Of a stretch of 64,000 bases of DNA, positions 1-10,364 are shown piece by piece. A program made the translations under genes and the position numbers. Origin of the DNA: Adiantum capillus-veneris. Lineage: Eukaryota; Streptophyta; Polypodiopsida; Polypodiales; Pteridaceae. The stretch covers positions 32,448,709 to 32,512,708 of the forward strand of contig CM043971.1 of assembly GCA_014529385.2 (NCBI GenBank). Reading direction: 5' to 3'. How positions within the stretch are numbered: the first letter of the stretch is position 1; every line of letters begins with the position of its first letter. The notes below the pieces were generated by a model that saw nothing but the letters and a program-made list of their open reading frames with translations, did not search any database and had not been told where the DNA came from.

Positions 1-1
1 C

Positions 2-349
2 CTTTCAAAGCTTTGCGAGTCGCCGATAGTAGTTTTTCACAATTCCATGTCACAAGAGGGTTCAATAGCAACTTACACATTCAAGACACTATCACGCTTC
101 TTGGGTGGACCGGTGCTGCCCAAAAGTGCAGATAAAGTCATTCTTGTGGACAAAGTGTTTGCTAGAGATTGTTTTGGTTACTGCCCAGGCTATACAGGTG
201 GTCGGGCAGCGTATTACTACACCTACACAGCAATGGCACTAGCTCTTGGTAGACAAAACCCAGATGAACTTTTAGAGTATGGCAAACATCTCATGATTCG
301 TTACAAGGGTGACGTGCCAAAAAACAAAATTGAACCTGCAAAATCTTGA
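2..349 (+). CDS. Unidentified reading frame, 3' part only, open at the window edge
   Basis: The frame is open from the first bases of the window to a TGA at 347-349; the first methionine is at 47. About 115 residues are visible. I do not recognise the family. There is a Cys-rich, aromatic stretch in the middle (YCPGYTGG then several Tyr) and a hydrophilic tail. It ends 64 bp from the stop of the minus-strand RAG1-like gene, so the two are tail to tail. It could be the last exon of a host gene, a second gene of the same mobile element, or chance. Nothing proves expression. Confidence 0.35.
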   Translation, partial: LSKLCESPIVVFHNSMSQEGSIATYTFKTLSRFLGGPVLPKSADKVILVDKVFARDCFGYCPGYTGGRAAYYYTYTAMALALGRQNPDELLEYGKHLMIRYKGDVPKNKIEPAKS

Positions 350-412
350 TACACTTCAAGTACCAATTGTATAAGATCATGTATTACATAAATTTTGTAC
401 AATGTCATCCAC

Positions 413-3262
413 TCAGAGTATCTTTCTCCACTTGTGATTCACATACACCATTGTCTCTCTCCACCTTCGTTGACTTTCACGAGCTCCGGAGTTGTTGTAT
501 GCCATTGATCTTTTAGCTTTTTGTTGTTGTAAATGTCTGATGGCTTGTGCTGTTGCTGAATTTGCCAAGACTTCTTTTGTCTGCATTCGATGAATGATTC
601 TACGATAGAACCATTCAAATAGTTCTCTCAAACTGTTAGCCTTGATTCGAGAGCCACCATGTCGTGTGTGCCTGAAATAAGCATTTCTCGCCATGTAATG
701 AGACTTTTCCATCCCTTGGGTATTCCATATTGCCGGGTTCTCATACTTCTGTATAAAATATGGCAAATGATTGAAGATGATGTGCTGGATATGAAAACAG
801 ATTAGTTAGAATGTTTTACAGTCACATATTTGCACATAAGAGAGAAAGAATACATTATAATACCATGTAGTGAGTAATCTGGGTGTCTGTCCATGCTGTC
901 TTGAATGATTTTTTCAGAAGGTTGAGATTTTCCTTGAACTTGTTCATATCACCTTGTGACCAGTCATCTTTGTCGCACATCAAAAATAGGATGTCTATTG
1001 ATCGCCAAACCTCAGCCTTCGCGTTACGAGTAGTTGGTTCGTGGTCTTTGACTGCAATATGTAGCTTTTTCCAGCTCTGATACTCTACCTTGCTAACATA
1101 AGATGTGTTATATATTTTTCCATGTTTTGTTAGCTTTGGATCTCTTGTACCTTGGGGCTTAGATAAAAACCTCCGTGCCTTCACTCCACCGATGGATGGT
1201 TTGCATGGGACATCCTTCTCAGCAGTTGATCTCTTTTCATCCCGCTGGATTTTCACATTGCCACCATGAAGCCCCATATCCGACAGTACCATTTCTAAGC
1301 ACTGCAGAGCTACTTGTCGTTCTGCGGAGTTCTTAATCTTCCAAGCAAACCCGATGTATAAGTAGACCAATTTCTCTACAATTCTACAAAGGGCATGCAT
1401 TGTACAAATGTGGACATTCACAAGTGGTATTTTCAAAACTGGTCGAAAAGCAGGATCCTCAATGTGACGTGTTGGAGCTTTTCTCCACCACTTTGGGTCC
1501 ATGACCTTTGCAGGCTCCATGCAGAACAAACACGGTGACTTTGCCATTGCACCCATTCCACAATTATACATGCACTTTAATGTTTTAAGGTCACCTGCAA
1601 GATGCCACTGAACTTGAAAGTCTCCCCTTCCATCTAGATGTAGTACCTCTCCCTGGTTAGTCTGTCGATCAATCAGCTCCGGAATATTAGTTCGATGGAA
1701 CACCCAATATAGAATCTCATGATCTTCTTTCTTTACCTGCAACACAAAATAAATGAGACTTAAGTAGATCTGAACATTTGAGCTTACTTGAGAATATCGC
1801 TTACCTCAAACGCACCAAGCCACCATATGTTAGATTCTGATTGAACACTAAAATATAAAGGATCATCACTGGGACACTTTGAGAGGGCTCTATTCATTAA
1901 AGTAATAGTAACACGCTCTAGCTTTTTCTCTTTGACAAGCTCACACTCATCCAGTTTTAACACAAAATGTAATAGTCCACGTGACTCTTCAAATGTGATG
2001 TTGTAAAACTCCACCATTCTCTTCTGTAGTATCCGCAGGTCCATAAAAATATTGTTGAACTCATCATATGCCATGTTCGCTCCATGGCCACTGTAAGTTG
2101 CTTTAATATGAAAGGGCTGTCCAAGATAGTCTCCCTGTGCCTCGTTAAGCTGAAGCCTCTCTTTCCAAACACTTGAGGCTGATGGTAGAAGTTTGGATTT
2201 TATACCCTTCCTAACAAAGATGGATGAGACAGACTTTTGGATAGCCGAATATCCTCTTTTGCTTACACCAAGTGAATCAAGTGTGCCTTGTATCTCTTTT
2301 GCAGGCACTGAGTTCTCTGAAATAAAGCGGTCCACTACATTTCTTTGTAGAACCTTAAACTTCTTGTCATGTACTATATCTGCTGCCAGGCTTCTACTTA
2401 TAAGTGGCTTCAATCTCTTTCCTATATTGGCTTTGGGGTCAATGTTTTCCTTGTCAGGATAGATTGAATCTCTACATGAAGACAATGCATAAGTAAATAA
2501 CAAAAAATTTGCTTCACTAACACTATTTAGGCACATGAAAACAATGCATAACAAGAAAAAACAAAGAGATTACTTAACTAAGACAATGTAGCCAACCAAG
2601 AAGCATCACCTTAATGCTCGGATTCTTTTCTTGAGACCTCCTGATGCAACCTGCAATGTTTCAAGATTGCGCAATTTCTTCTTTCGGATACGACCACCCA
2701 AGATGGTGTCCTTCATTTGACAACTTCGCACCTTTCCTTTCAGTTCTTGTACCTCTGTTTTATGTTGCAAAATGGTAACCTGATCTGTAGAATGTAAATG
2801 TGAAAGGCGAACAATCTCACATTGTTGAGCTTGGAGAATGCTCTTGTAAGTTTCAGCTTCTCTTGTAAGTGATTTACAATAACCCAGAAGGCCGTTTTCT
2901 CCATCACCAGCAAAGGTCAATAAGCTTGTAGGATTGACAAACGGTGGAGACGCATTAGTTATTGGATTCTTAGGGTAGAGAGAGCCTCTCGTCCAGATAT
3001 CTATGTGTTTAGCTCCTTGAGCTCTGAGCGTGTCTATGGAGGTGGGAGGTATATGTGTGTTTGTTTTACTGCGCTTAATCAATGGTTGGTACTCATTGTC
3101 CAAATCAATGTGAAGGTGATATTTGGCTCGTTTCTGGGTAACATTTGTGCCATTTGAGGAGTGCGCCATTAGCCAAATGTGCAGGTTTAATGGAAAGTGA
3201 ATAGCGGCTGCGGATTCGTCCCTCCATGTTAGCCTCATTCCCTCCGTATTGACGTTGTTCAT
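413..3262 (-). CDS. RAG1/Transib-like DDE recombinase (transposase or domesticated derivative), four exons
   Basis: Four open segments join through three short introns with good splice sites: exon 1 3262-2610 (donor AAG/GTGATG), exon 2 2471-1805 (donor GAG/GTAAGC), exon 3 1736-864 (donor ATG/GTATTA), exon 4 784-413. The introns are 138, 68 and 79 bp and the joined frame is 854 codons without a stop. Visible motifs: Asp392 in KLDECEL; Asp489 in AGDLKTLK; zinc-type CLFC at 509-512; H732 and H737 in HIIFNH; Glu757 in TQGMEKS. In mouse RAG1 the triad is D600, D708, E962, with C727/C730 and H937/H942. The spacings agree closely (D-D 97 versus 108, D-E 268 versus 254), and the Glu lies exactly 20 residues after the second His in both. 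Residues 1-390 show a basic coiled-coil-like stretch and no domain I recognise. The role would be DNA cleavage and strand transfer in the nucleus. Which Asp is the first catalytic one is least certain. Splicing is inferred. Confidence 0.62.
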
Positions 3263-3377
3263 TCAATGCAACTGAAAAGAGGATTATCCCTCAATCACTA
3301 CGAACGAATGTTCAGAGGAGTAAGGAATCTACTTAAAGTACACTTTTTGAAGTTTTACTATGAAAGACCCAGCTCTT
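3263..3377. other. Short spacer between RAG1-like start codon and truncated gypsy-1 pol
   Basis: About 115 bp separate the predicted RAG1-like start codon from the last stop of the gypsy-1 pol frame. I see no obvious terminal inverted repeat. It must contain the promoter or leader of the RAG1-like gene, or the end of an element that carries it. Confidence 0.4.
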
Positions 3378-5201
3378 TTATTTGCCATTTTTTCTAGAGA
3401 GAGAGTGCAAAAAATACATTTTCTTAGAAGGCCCTCCAAATGACCTCCGAAATTTTCTAATGTATGTGTATGGTCTCTGTCTGATAGGCTTTGCGTCTTG
3501 TTTTAGTGGGATTGTGTGTTGGCATATCGATGGGTCAACTCCCTTTAAGTCCTTATAAGACCATGCAAACACATCCCTGTACTCTCTGAGAAGACTCAAA
3601 AGTCTCTCTTCCTCGCCTGGAGACAAATCTGTGGCTACGTACACCGGTCTAGGTGTCTCTCCTGGAGCTGCTAAATCAACTTTTTTTGCATCCTCCGGTC
3701 CGTCATAAGATTCGTTCTCCCTTTTCTCTCGAATAGGTTGGGTTAATACCACCTTTCTATCCTCTATTGTGAATTTCCTGTAGTGATAGGGAACATCCAT
3801 GTTTTCCTTGATTTTGGCGTTTTCGTCCTCTCCACTCTCAATTTCTGTCGTCCAAACTTCTTTCAGAGTTTTCTTGAGCTCTCTGTACTTGTTTCTACGT
3901 TCTAACTTGGACTCCGTGTGTTCTTTGTTGCGCTTGTTCTTTTCTGATTTTTCTGTTTCAGTTTTCGTTTCATTCCTTTGAACTTGATTTCTTGAGCTTC
4001 TTTTGTCTTTTCGTAAGCTCTTTTGATCATTGCCTCTCATTCTTCCAGAAATCTTGTCCTTAACACAATCTTCTGCCTTTACTAGCATCAGGAATTGATT
4101 TTTTCCCCTTATTCTAGGCATCGGATTGGTTCGAACCCCTTTTGTTTTTCTCTTTGCTCTATAGCGTTTCTGGCGTTGTTTAGTTTGGTTCGGAAAATCA
4201 TAAAATCGGACATCCGTTATAGTTTCTTCGTTTCCGCTTGAATTGTCCGTTGACTCGTTGTCTGCTTCATTTCCCCACTCTGGATGATCGGGAATTTCGT
4301 GAAACATCTCTCCTTCATCTTCCTTTTCCAGTGTATCATTCTTTTCAGTTTCTTTTTCGAGTATAGTTCTCAGCATGAAGTACGGAACCACGTCGTACCC
4401 GTCCTTGTCGCAAAATTTTGTTGTGGGACCATCCGGAATTGCACAAACATCTAGGGTTGCTAGAATGTGTGTCCATTCTAATGGTTCAAGCGTGTCCTCT
4501 GGAAAGGGTTCTCCTATATAAGCTTCGTCTTCGATAGCCCTTTCTAAAACATATTCTTCTCGCCTCAGACTTCCACATTTCGAGGCCCCACACATCCATA
4601 ACTCCTTGGGCTTACCTAACCAAGCTGGAAATTTGGATCCCGCCAAAGTAGCTGAATCAAACTCCTCTATCGGTGTTCGGTTCACATCTTTGTAGCTATG
4701 GTCTCTCAGGTTCACACGTGTAGTGGTTTCCTTATTTCTCAGGTATATGTGATCGTAGCCCCAATCCTGGACCATTTTCAATTGTCTCATGAATGGTCTT
4801 CCCAGTATGATATCATAGTTATTCTCCTTGCCAAAATCGACAATAGCAAAAGTATGTTCGTATTCAATGCCGCAAGAAGTCACTACGACTTTCTCTAATA
4901 ACCCCATAGGTTTCTCCATGTGTCCATCTGCTAATTGGAGTTTCAACCTAGTCTTCCTTATTGCTAGTTTCCCCCATTTTTTCCAGATTTCTTTTGTAGC
5001 AATGGCTACCCCAGCTCCGCTGTCTAGTATTGCCATCGTGTTCACTCCTTGGAATTCAACTGGTAAGGTTGTATTCCCCTCTTCATCTTCGCAATACTCT
5101 CCGACCTTGTTTAAGGGTACAGGCTTTGCGTTCGTTTGTGGTTTGCTCAGCTCTTGTATACCCTCTTGCAGTCTCGATGTTGGGTCTTTTATCCCAAATT
5201 T
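3378..5201 (-). pseudogene. gypsy-1 aspartic protease, linker and start of reverse transcriptase
   Basis: The frame continues in phase from the upstream gag frame after the amber codon at 5202-5204. The protease has the active-site motif LDSGAGVAI and the flap-side motif IILGRPFM. A long, very charged Lys/Glu/Arg linker follows (about 4400-3720). Then come the residues that normally precede reverse transcriptase (VFAWSYKDLKG, HTIPLKQDAKPIRQRPY). The recognisable protein stops just after that, before any catalytic reverse transcriptase motif. It is therefore a truncated pol, without polymerase, RNase H or integrase. Confidence 0.8.
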
Positions 5202-7004
5202 CTACAAGAATTTTCCTACAGTGGTCCACATATGTGGTCTTAGCCTCAAAAGCTCAGCTAGAGTGATAGTGCATGTCACTGGTGTTGACAAGATCTCTAT
5301 CAATCCTTGCGAGTCCATGATTTTTTCTGATGAGATTCTTCGTGAGGGAAGTGCTCTAATCTCGGATTTTGCTTCATACTCTCCTAAGTATGAAGGTAAG
5401 GTATTCAGTGAGTGAGGTTTGCTCTCCATTGTTCTAACAGAGCCCCCATCTCCCCAGTAAGATTGCAGATCCAAGTCCACTTGAGATCCTGCCTCAAATT
5501 CCACTATGGGAGGATTCATGATGTCCTTTTCCCAATTTGTCTGATTAGCTTGGCAACTTAGCTCGTTTGCAAAGTTTTCCTCTCTCACTTGTTTCCAAAA
5601 TTCATTGTAATCCTCATCTCTTCCGTAAGACCTCTGTATGACTGGATGAAAACTCTCTATCTCCTGATCGGTTGTGTTCAATACTATGCGGTCATCCTTG
5701 TGTGTATTTTCAGGCTTTTGTGCACTGGGAGTCTTTTCAGCTACCCGTGAAATGATAGTCTCTTGCTGAATTGGGTTTTCCGTTCCACAATTCATTGTTT
5801 CTCTTGGTGGTTCTAATAAGGCTTGCGTAGTCTCGATCATTCTCTGGCACATTTCAAGTCTCTGCTTTTCCAATTCCGCGTTTGGGTATGTCATCCACCT
5901 CTGTTCTTGTGTTTGGTTGTTCTTTAACCTAGCTTCGTAAGCTCTCATCAGTGCGTCCAATGGTTCGTGTACTTTGTCAACTAGCACTGATCCCCCTGAG
6001 CTTAAGCTCGTTGTTTCTTTGATACTATTTTGTTTCGTTCTTTCCGGGCTCATCTCTCGTTTCCCGTTTTGACTCTCAAGTTTTTCAAATCTATCTTTAG
6101 TTCGCTTTAGTTCCTCAGCTAGAATAGCGTCTTCACGTTCTTTTCTCAACTTCATGCGTGCTTTTCTAGCTTTCCATGTGTTTCTCTGACTCCGCGGTCC
6201 TTGACTAACCACTTCAGTCGCTAACTTTCCATTCTCAGGTTCTCTAGTGGTTTTCTTAACTTGAGCTCTAGTAACAACTTGCATTGGTATCAGAGTTTCA
6301 TTTTCAGACCCACTGCTGGTAGGAATAGTTTCTAGCATATTCAATGTCGTCTTTTGCACTTTGTTTGGATTCTTTGAACAATCCTCAATGAAGTGAGTAA
6401 CCCCACACTCAGTGCAATAAGCGTTACTTCTAATGATTTTCGTATGTGGACAAACATTCATCAGATGGTCACCTCCACACTTGTAACAGGGTCCTAGTGC
6501 TGGTCTTGGTCCCATTTGATTCGTCCTTTGTGGATAGGATGGTCTTTGTCCTGTTAACCCTCCATGAGCTATGAACATCAATGTTCTTGCGTCCAAATTG
6601 TATCTCTCTTCATCAGAAGCACTTGTAACTGTTGGTGTTCCAACATTCCCCATCATGCCCCATGGTTCTGGTTGTTTGGGTTCTTCTGGTGGGTAATACA
6701 CAGTTGGATACATGGGTGCACCAGATTCTTTGTAATAGGCTTGAACAGGCACTAGGGCTTGTTCTTCCTGATTCTCTAAGGTTGGTGCATATCTAATGCC
6801 CACTGGTCTTGCTCCTGGTAAAGGTGGTTGTTGTCCCAATACCGGTTGCGGTCTTTCTATCCCCATAGGTCCTGGTACATTTCCCGTTGGGTATCGAGGT
6901 ACTGGATGTACCTGAGGTGGTGCTAATTGAGCACGAGGTGCATACTGACGCTCCCTTACATACCCTTTGTTATAATAGCACTCCTCTGTTGGATGGTTGT
7001 CCAT
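5202..7004 (-). pseudogene. gypsy-1 nucleocapsid-like C-terminal gag with two zinc knuckles
   Basis: This 600-residue frame carries on from gag in a shifted frame. Two Cys-His boxes are visible, CYKCGGDHLMNVC and CTECGVTHFIEDC; both have three residues between the second Cys and the His, one fewer than the usual CX2CX4HX4C. A Pro/Gln-rich region precedes them, and a Lys/Arg/Glu-rich, probably helical region follows. The frame ends in TAG at 5202-5204 directly before the protease frame, in the same phase. Role in the family: RNA binding and packaging. Confidence 0.75.
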
Positions 7005-8026
7005 TTTTGTTCAATAGCACACCATTTCAGTGGTTTTGGCAATGGTTTTTGGTATGGTGCCATCCTTTTTAGAGCATCTTCTATCATTTGCTCTACATTT
7101 GGCATGGTTGTTGTTTGAACATTCTTTTTAGTGGTAGTCTCGCTCGCTACGGAGGAAGAGCTACTGGATGCAAAATCTGTATCCGCTGACACCTCTCCAT
7201 AAACCGTACAGTTATCCACTAAGTACAATGCTTCTCTCGTTGCTTGCTCGAAACTTGTACAAGCTTTCAAGTGCAAGTCCTTCTTGAGAGTGTCGTTTAT
7301 CAATCCTTCAATAAAGAGAACAGATAGTGTGTCATCTTGTGGTCGTTCACGTACTGGACATCTCTCAATGTATTGTTTGAAGCGAAGTGAAGCTTCCTTC
7401 ACTTTTTCGTGTTCTCTCTGTTTAAAAGCATATATTTGTGAGACCGTATTGTGCTTAATCCCTCGTTTTGAGAATTCCTCAGCAAACTCTCTTAGCAAAT
7501 GGTCAATGTCATGGAATCCCCCTATGTTCAGTGGTTGAAACCATGTCAATGCCGTACCTTCCAGAGTAAGACCAAATCCCTCGTATTGTGTATGGAAATC
7601 GGTTATCTGCTCAGCTCTTAAGACTTGCTTAAAGAGTGACACATGTGCATACGGATCTCCTGAACCACCATACTTCTTTGGCATACACTTGGCTACTTGA
7701 GATGGTCTCATACGTCTATGGTCTGCTACCAATCTCATTGCTCCTGTGTCCCGGCTAAAGCTTTCTCTAGCATCATGGACTTCATGGGTTACCCTTGTCG
7801 GTTCCCCTGCTCTGAATCTACTACTAGGAGGTAATTGTGATGGTTCCACTTCGAACCTTGGACCTGGAGTGGTATACGTGGGGATTGGAACTGCACTACC
7901 TCGATTCGTATCTATTGAATCTCTGGAATGTAATGATCCCATTGGTCCGGGCTTCGAGTACTGAGGTTGACTGAAAAAGTCAGCAGCCTGAGTTCTTTGT
8001 CCTCCTGTCGTCATTGGGTTTTGCAC
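6956..8026 (-). pseudogene. gypsy-1 gag (capsid region)
   Basis: This is a retrotransposon gag domain of the Ty3 type: a GSGDPYAHVSLFKQVL motif, an ALTWFQPL motif and a REHEKVKEASLRFKQYI segment, with the usual spacing. The product would form the particle that packages the element RNA. The frame overlaps the downstream zinc-knuckle frame between 6956 and 7004; the shared residues there suggest a one-base frameshift, because the Cys-containing sequence continues in the other frame. Confidence 0.8.
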
Positions 8027-8101
8027 TCCATTTGTTGAAAGAGTCAGCAGCCTGGGTTCTTTGTCCTCCTGTCGTCATTGGGTTTTGCACTCCATTTGTT
8101 G
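7978..8101. repeat. 64-bp tandem duplication that breaks gypsy-1 gag
   Basis: Two nearly identical copies start at 7981 and 8045 (period 64 bp). Since 64 is not a multiple of three, the duplication separates the N-terminal extension from gag in phase. Both copies encode the same NPMTTGGQRTQAAD stretch, which shows it is a duplication inside coding sequence. Confidence 0.9.
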
Positions 8102-8942
8102 GTGCTGGTCTTTGTGAGCTAGAAGTAACATAATACTGATGTAGTGGTCCCCCAAAGTATGTATATCCTTCTAATTCTTTCTTGCCCATTGTTGAGTATT
8201 GCCTCCCATAATTGTCGTAAGCGGCAATTTTCACTTCCGTTCCCTCTGTGTAGGTAAAGACATAAAGTCTTTTTTGGTCTGTCAACTCTCCGGTGTAGGG
8301 TTCTTCACATCTATAATAGAGATCTTGCTCCCCATTATTATATTTGTATAGCCCCACATAGATGTTATCAGTGTTGATCCTTGTAGTTTCATTCTCTCTT
8401 CTTAACCTCGCATCAGGGAAGTTCATTATTGGTGCTTTCTCCTCAAGTTCTTCATCTACTTTGGCTTTGGTGCCCATCAATCCCCACTTGTCCACAATGT
8501 TAGGGTTTAGGACTACCAAGTACATGGTACCCTCGTCATCTAGATATCTATCTCCGCTATAGCTCACAGGCACTAAGTCCTTGAACTCACTAGGTCTATC
8601 TTCTATCTTTACACAATAGCGGTCCATTCCATCTTTGTAGATCTTGGCACCTTGCTCATTGTCGTACTGGTATTTTATGAACAATAGCTTCATTGTGGCG
8701 GAAGGGTTTGATGATCCTGCTGCCATATTTTCTGTGTTGTTCAGGTTCAAGTGTTCCATGTGTTCGGTGAAAATCTCGTAAGATCTCTCCGAAGAAGTAT
8801 CAAAAACACTTCCTTCAAAGATCGGCTCTAATGGTTGCACCCAACTTTGGTTTACACTTCCCTCGGTTGATATGACACTTGCTTGTTCCCCTTGTTTTGG
8901 TTGGTTATTCTGGAGATTCCTGCCCGATCTCAAATTCATCAA
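7980..8942 (-). pseudogene. gypsy-1 gag N-terminal extension of unknown function
   Basis: The frame starts MMNLRSGRN, a type of start seen in plant Ty3 gag proteins, and then has about 280 residues that I do not recognise. They are rich in Tyr, Asp and Glu with beta-strand-like alternation (TMYLVVLNP, VYVFTYTEGTEVKIAAY-like stretches). The frame was once continuous with gag: a 64-bp duplication at its end puts the two out of phase. It could be an extra domain fused to gag. Confidence 0.6.
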
Positions 8943-10344
8943 TTCTCCTAAAGGACTTTAACTTTTCCGTCTCGGCAATTTGTTTTCCCAAGTTTTTGTG
9001 GTCAGAATTGATCCAAACTGTCTGATACTTGGTCAATTGTTTAATCTTGTCAGTTGGACAACTTCTGTTTCATCAAGTGAGAATTTTGTTGCTGTTAATG
9101 CTGAAAAAGACATTATACGCGTATGATGTCTTTTTTCACAGATTTGGACTATTTTGGTTATGCTCACTCTCAGTAGCCCCCTTATGCTCTGTCCACTCAC
9201 AAAATTCAGTTTGAACTCTGTTTGAGCAAGTTATGGCTAATTTAGGCTTTTTTTGGCAATTTTTCGCTTTTGACTTGTTTTAGGTCAATTGTGATCCAAA
9301 TGGGATGAAACTTGAAATATAACCTCTAGACAGCTATTACAATGGATCTGTGTTGGCAAAGTATCAAAATATGTCCAAAATTAGGTCAAAGACATCATAC
9401 GCGTATGATGTCTTTTTCATCAATTTGGGTCAAGACTTGATATTTATGCTTTCTACAGTGTTTGCAACAATCTTGTCAGGTCAGATATCAAAAATAAGCA
9501 GTGGATGTGCTAAAAGACATTATACGCGTATGATGTCTTTTGTCCCAGATTTTGACTATTCTTGGTTTTAAGCCTTCTCCAATGTTTATAATTGAGTTTC
9601 AAGTGTTTTTGTCAGGTTTGAATGTAAAAACAAGATCTGAATCCAAAATTTCCTATTCTTTGCGTTTCTTGGACTCTGACTTGTCTTTTTGGGTTTCTTT
9701 GAGTGTTAATGCTCTTGTTTTAAGTTGAAATTAGGGTATAACCCCCCTTTTGAACACTCTGGTAAAGTCAAAATTTCTGTTTTGGTCTTTGTTTGGTCAT
9801 TTAGACATCATACGCGTATGATGTCTAAAGTTGCAGATTTCCAGTTTTTTGACACAGAATCCTTCCTAAAGCTTTCTCAAGTGCTCAGCAACTCCCAGAT
9901 ACACAGAAAATTTCTCTGACTTTTCTTTATTGCAAGTTTCACTACCAACTCGACGGTTTAGTGATCTAACATGCAATCAACCATATCAAGCAAATACTCC
10001 AATGATTACTAGCTCTAGATCAGGATCAAATGAAGTCCTACCTAAGCTATTCCTAATCATAAAATGGGTTTGGTAATTGTGATTTTAAAGATATCCACTG
10101 TCACTCACGGACTAGCAAATTCTTCTTCTATCAACAACTACTCAACACCAACAAAACAACAAACAAATCTAAGCTAAACTAAAAATACTGTCAACACGGA
10201 AGACCCAGGAATACACCACTTCCTAGTATCTCTCGAGATCTTCGGAGTCCACCACTCCTAGATCTTTTCTAACTAAAGTATACAAAGTAATTTATACGAC
10301 TCACCTCGTAGGATTAGTCTAAGGTCACCTACTTAGGGCTCTCG
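8943..10344 (-). other. gypsy-1 untranslated leader
   Basis: This 1.4-kb stretch between the primer site and the gag start has no convincing coding frame. It is AT-rich and holds four copies of a palindrome with degenerate flanks that resemble each other (a motif like CAGATTTTGACTATTCTTGG follows three of them). Likely roles, by analogy with retroviral leaders, are RNA dimerisation or packaging, or binding of a host factor to DNA. Confidence 0.6.
9104..9828. repeat. Four dispersed copies of a 22-bp palindrome
   Basis: Copies lie at 9109-9130, 9391-9412, 9516-9537 and 9804-9825. Each is the half-site GACATCATACG followed at once by its reverse complement. The second and fourth are perfect; the first and third have a T for C in the left half. 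Flanking A and T runs extend the symmetry to 28-32 bp. The centre is ACGCGT. Start-to-start distances are 282, 125 and 288 bp. Confidence 0.95.
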
Positions 10345-10362
10345 TCCCCGGCAGCGGCGCCA
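10345..10362 (-). other. gypsy-1 primer binding site (tRNA-Asp type)
   Basis: The minus strand reads TGGCGCCGCTGCCGGGGA two bases inside the LTR. It is complementary to the 3' end of plant tRNA-Asp except for one position, as in many plant Ty3 elements. It fixes the element orientation and the LTR boundary. Confidence 0.85.
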
Positions 10363-10364
10363 AA

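Noticed and set aside
413-3262. KDZ-type transposase as an alternative for the RAG1-like gene
   Set aside because: The HxxxxH followed by Glu at +20 and the D-x-K then CxxC about 20 residues later fit RAG1/Transib; I do not see the KDZ motifs. A profile search is still needed.
3298-3312. 14-base match between the RAG1-like upstream region and the gypsy-1 LTR near 10567
   Set aside because: A match of this length is expected by chance several times in 64 kb.
4125-4140. GGTTCGAACC-like word that resembles a tRNA T-arm
   Set aside because: No acceptor stem, D-arm or anticodon arm around it, and it lies in the gypsy-1 linker coding sequence.
3799-5415. Plus-strand frames opposite the gypsy-1 pol (for example 4828-5415)
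   Set aside because: Antisense shadows of the protease and linker frames; Ser/Phe-rich with no family signal.
9104-9828. Reading the four palindromes as a CRISPR-like array
   Set aside because: Spacing is irregular (282, 125, 288 bp), the units are perfect palindromes in a retrotransposon leader, and the genome is eukaryotic.
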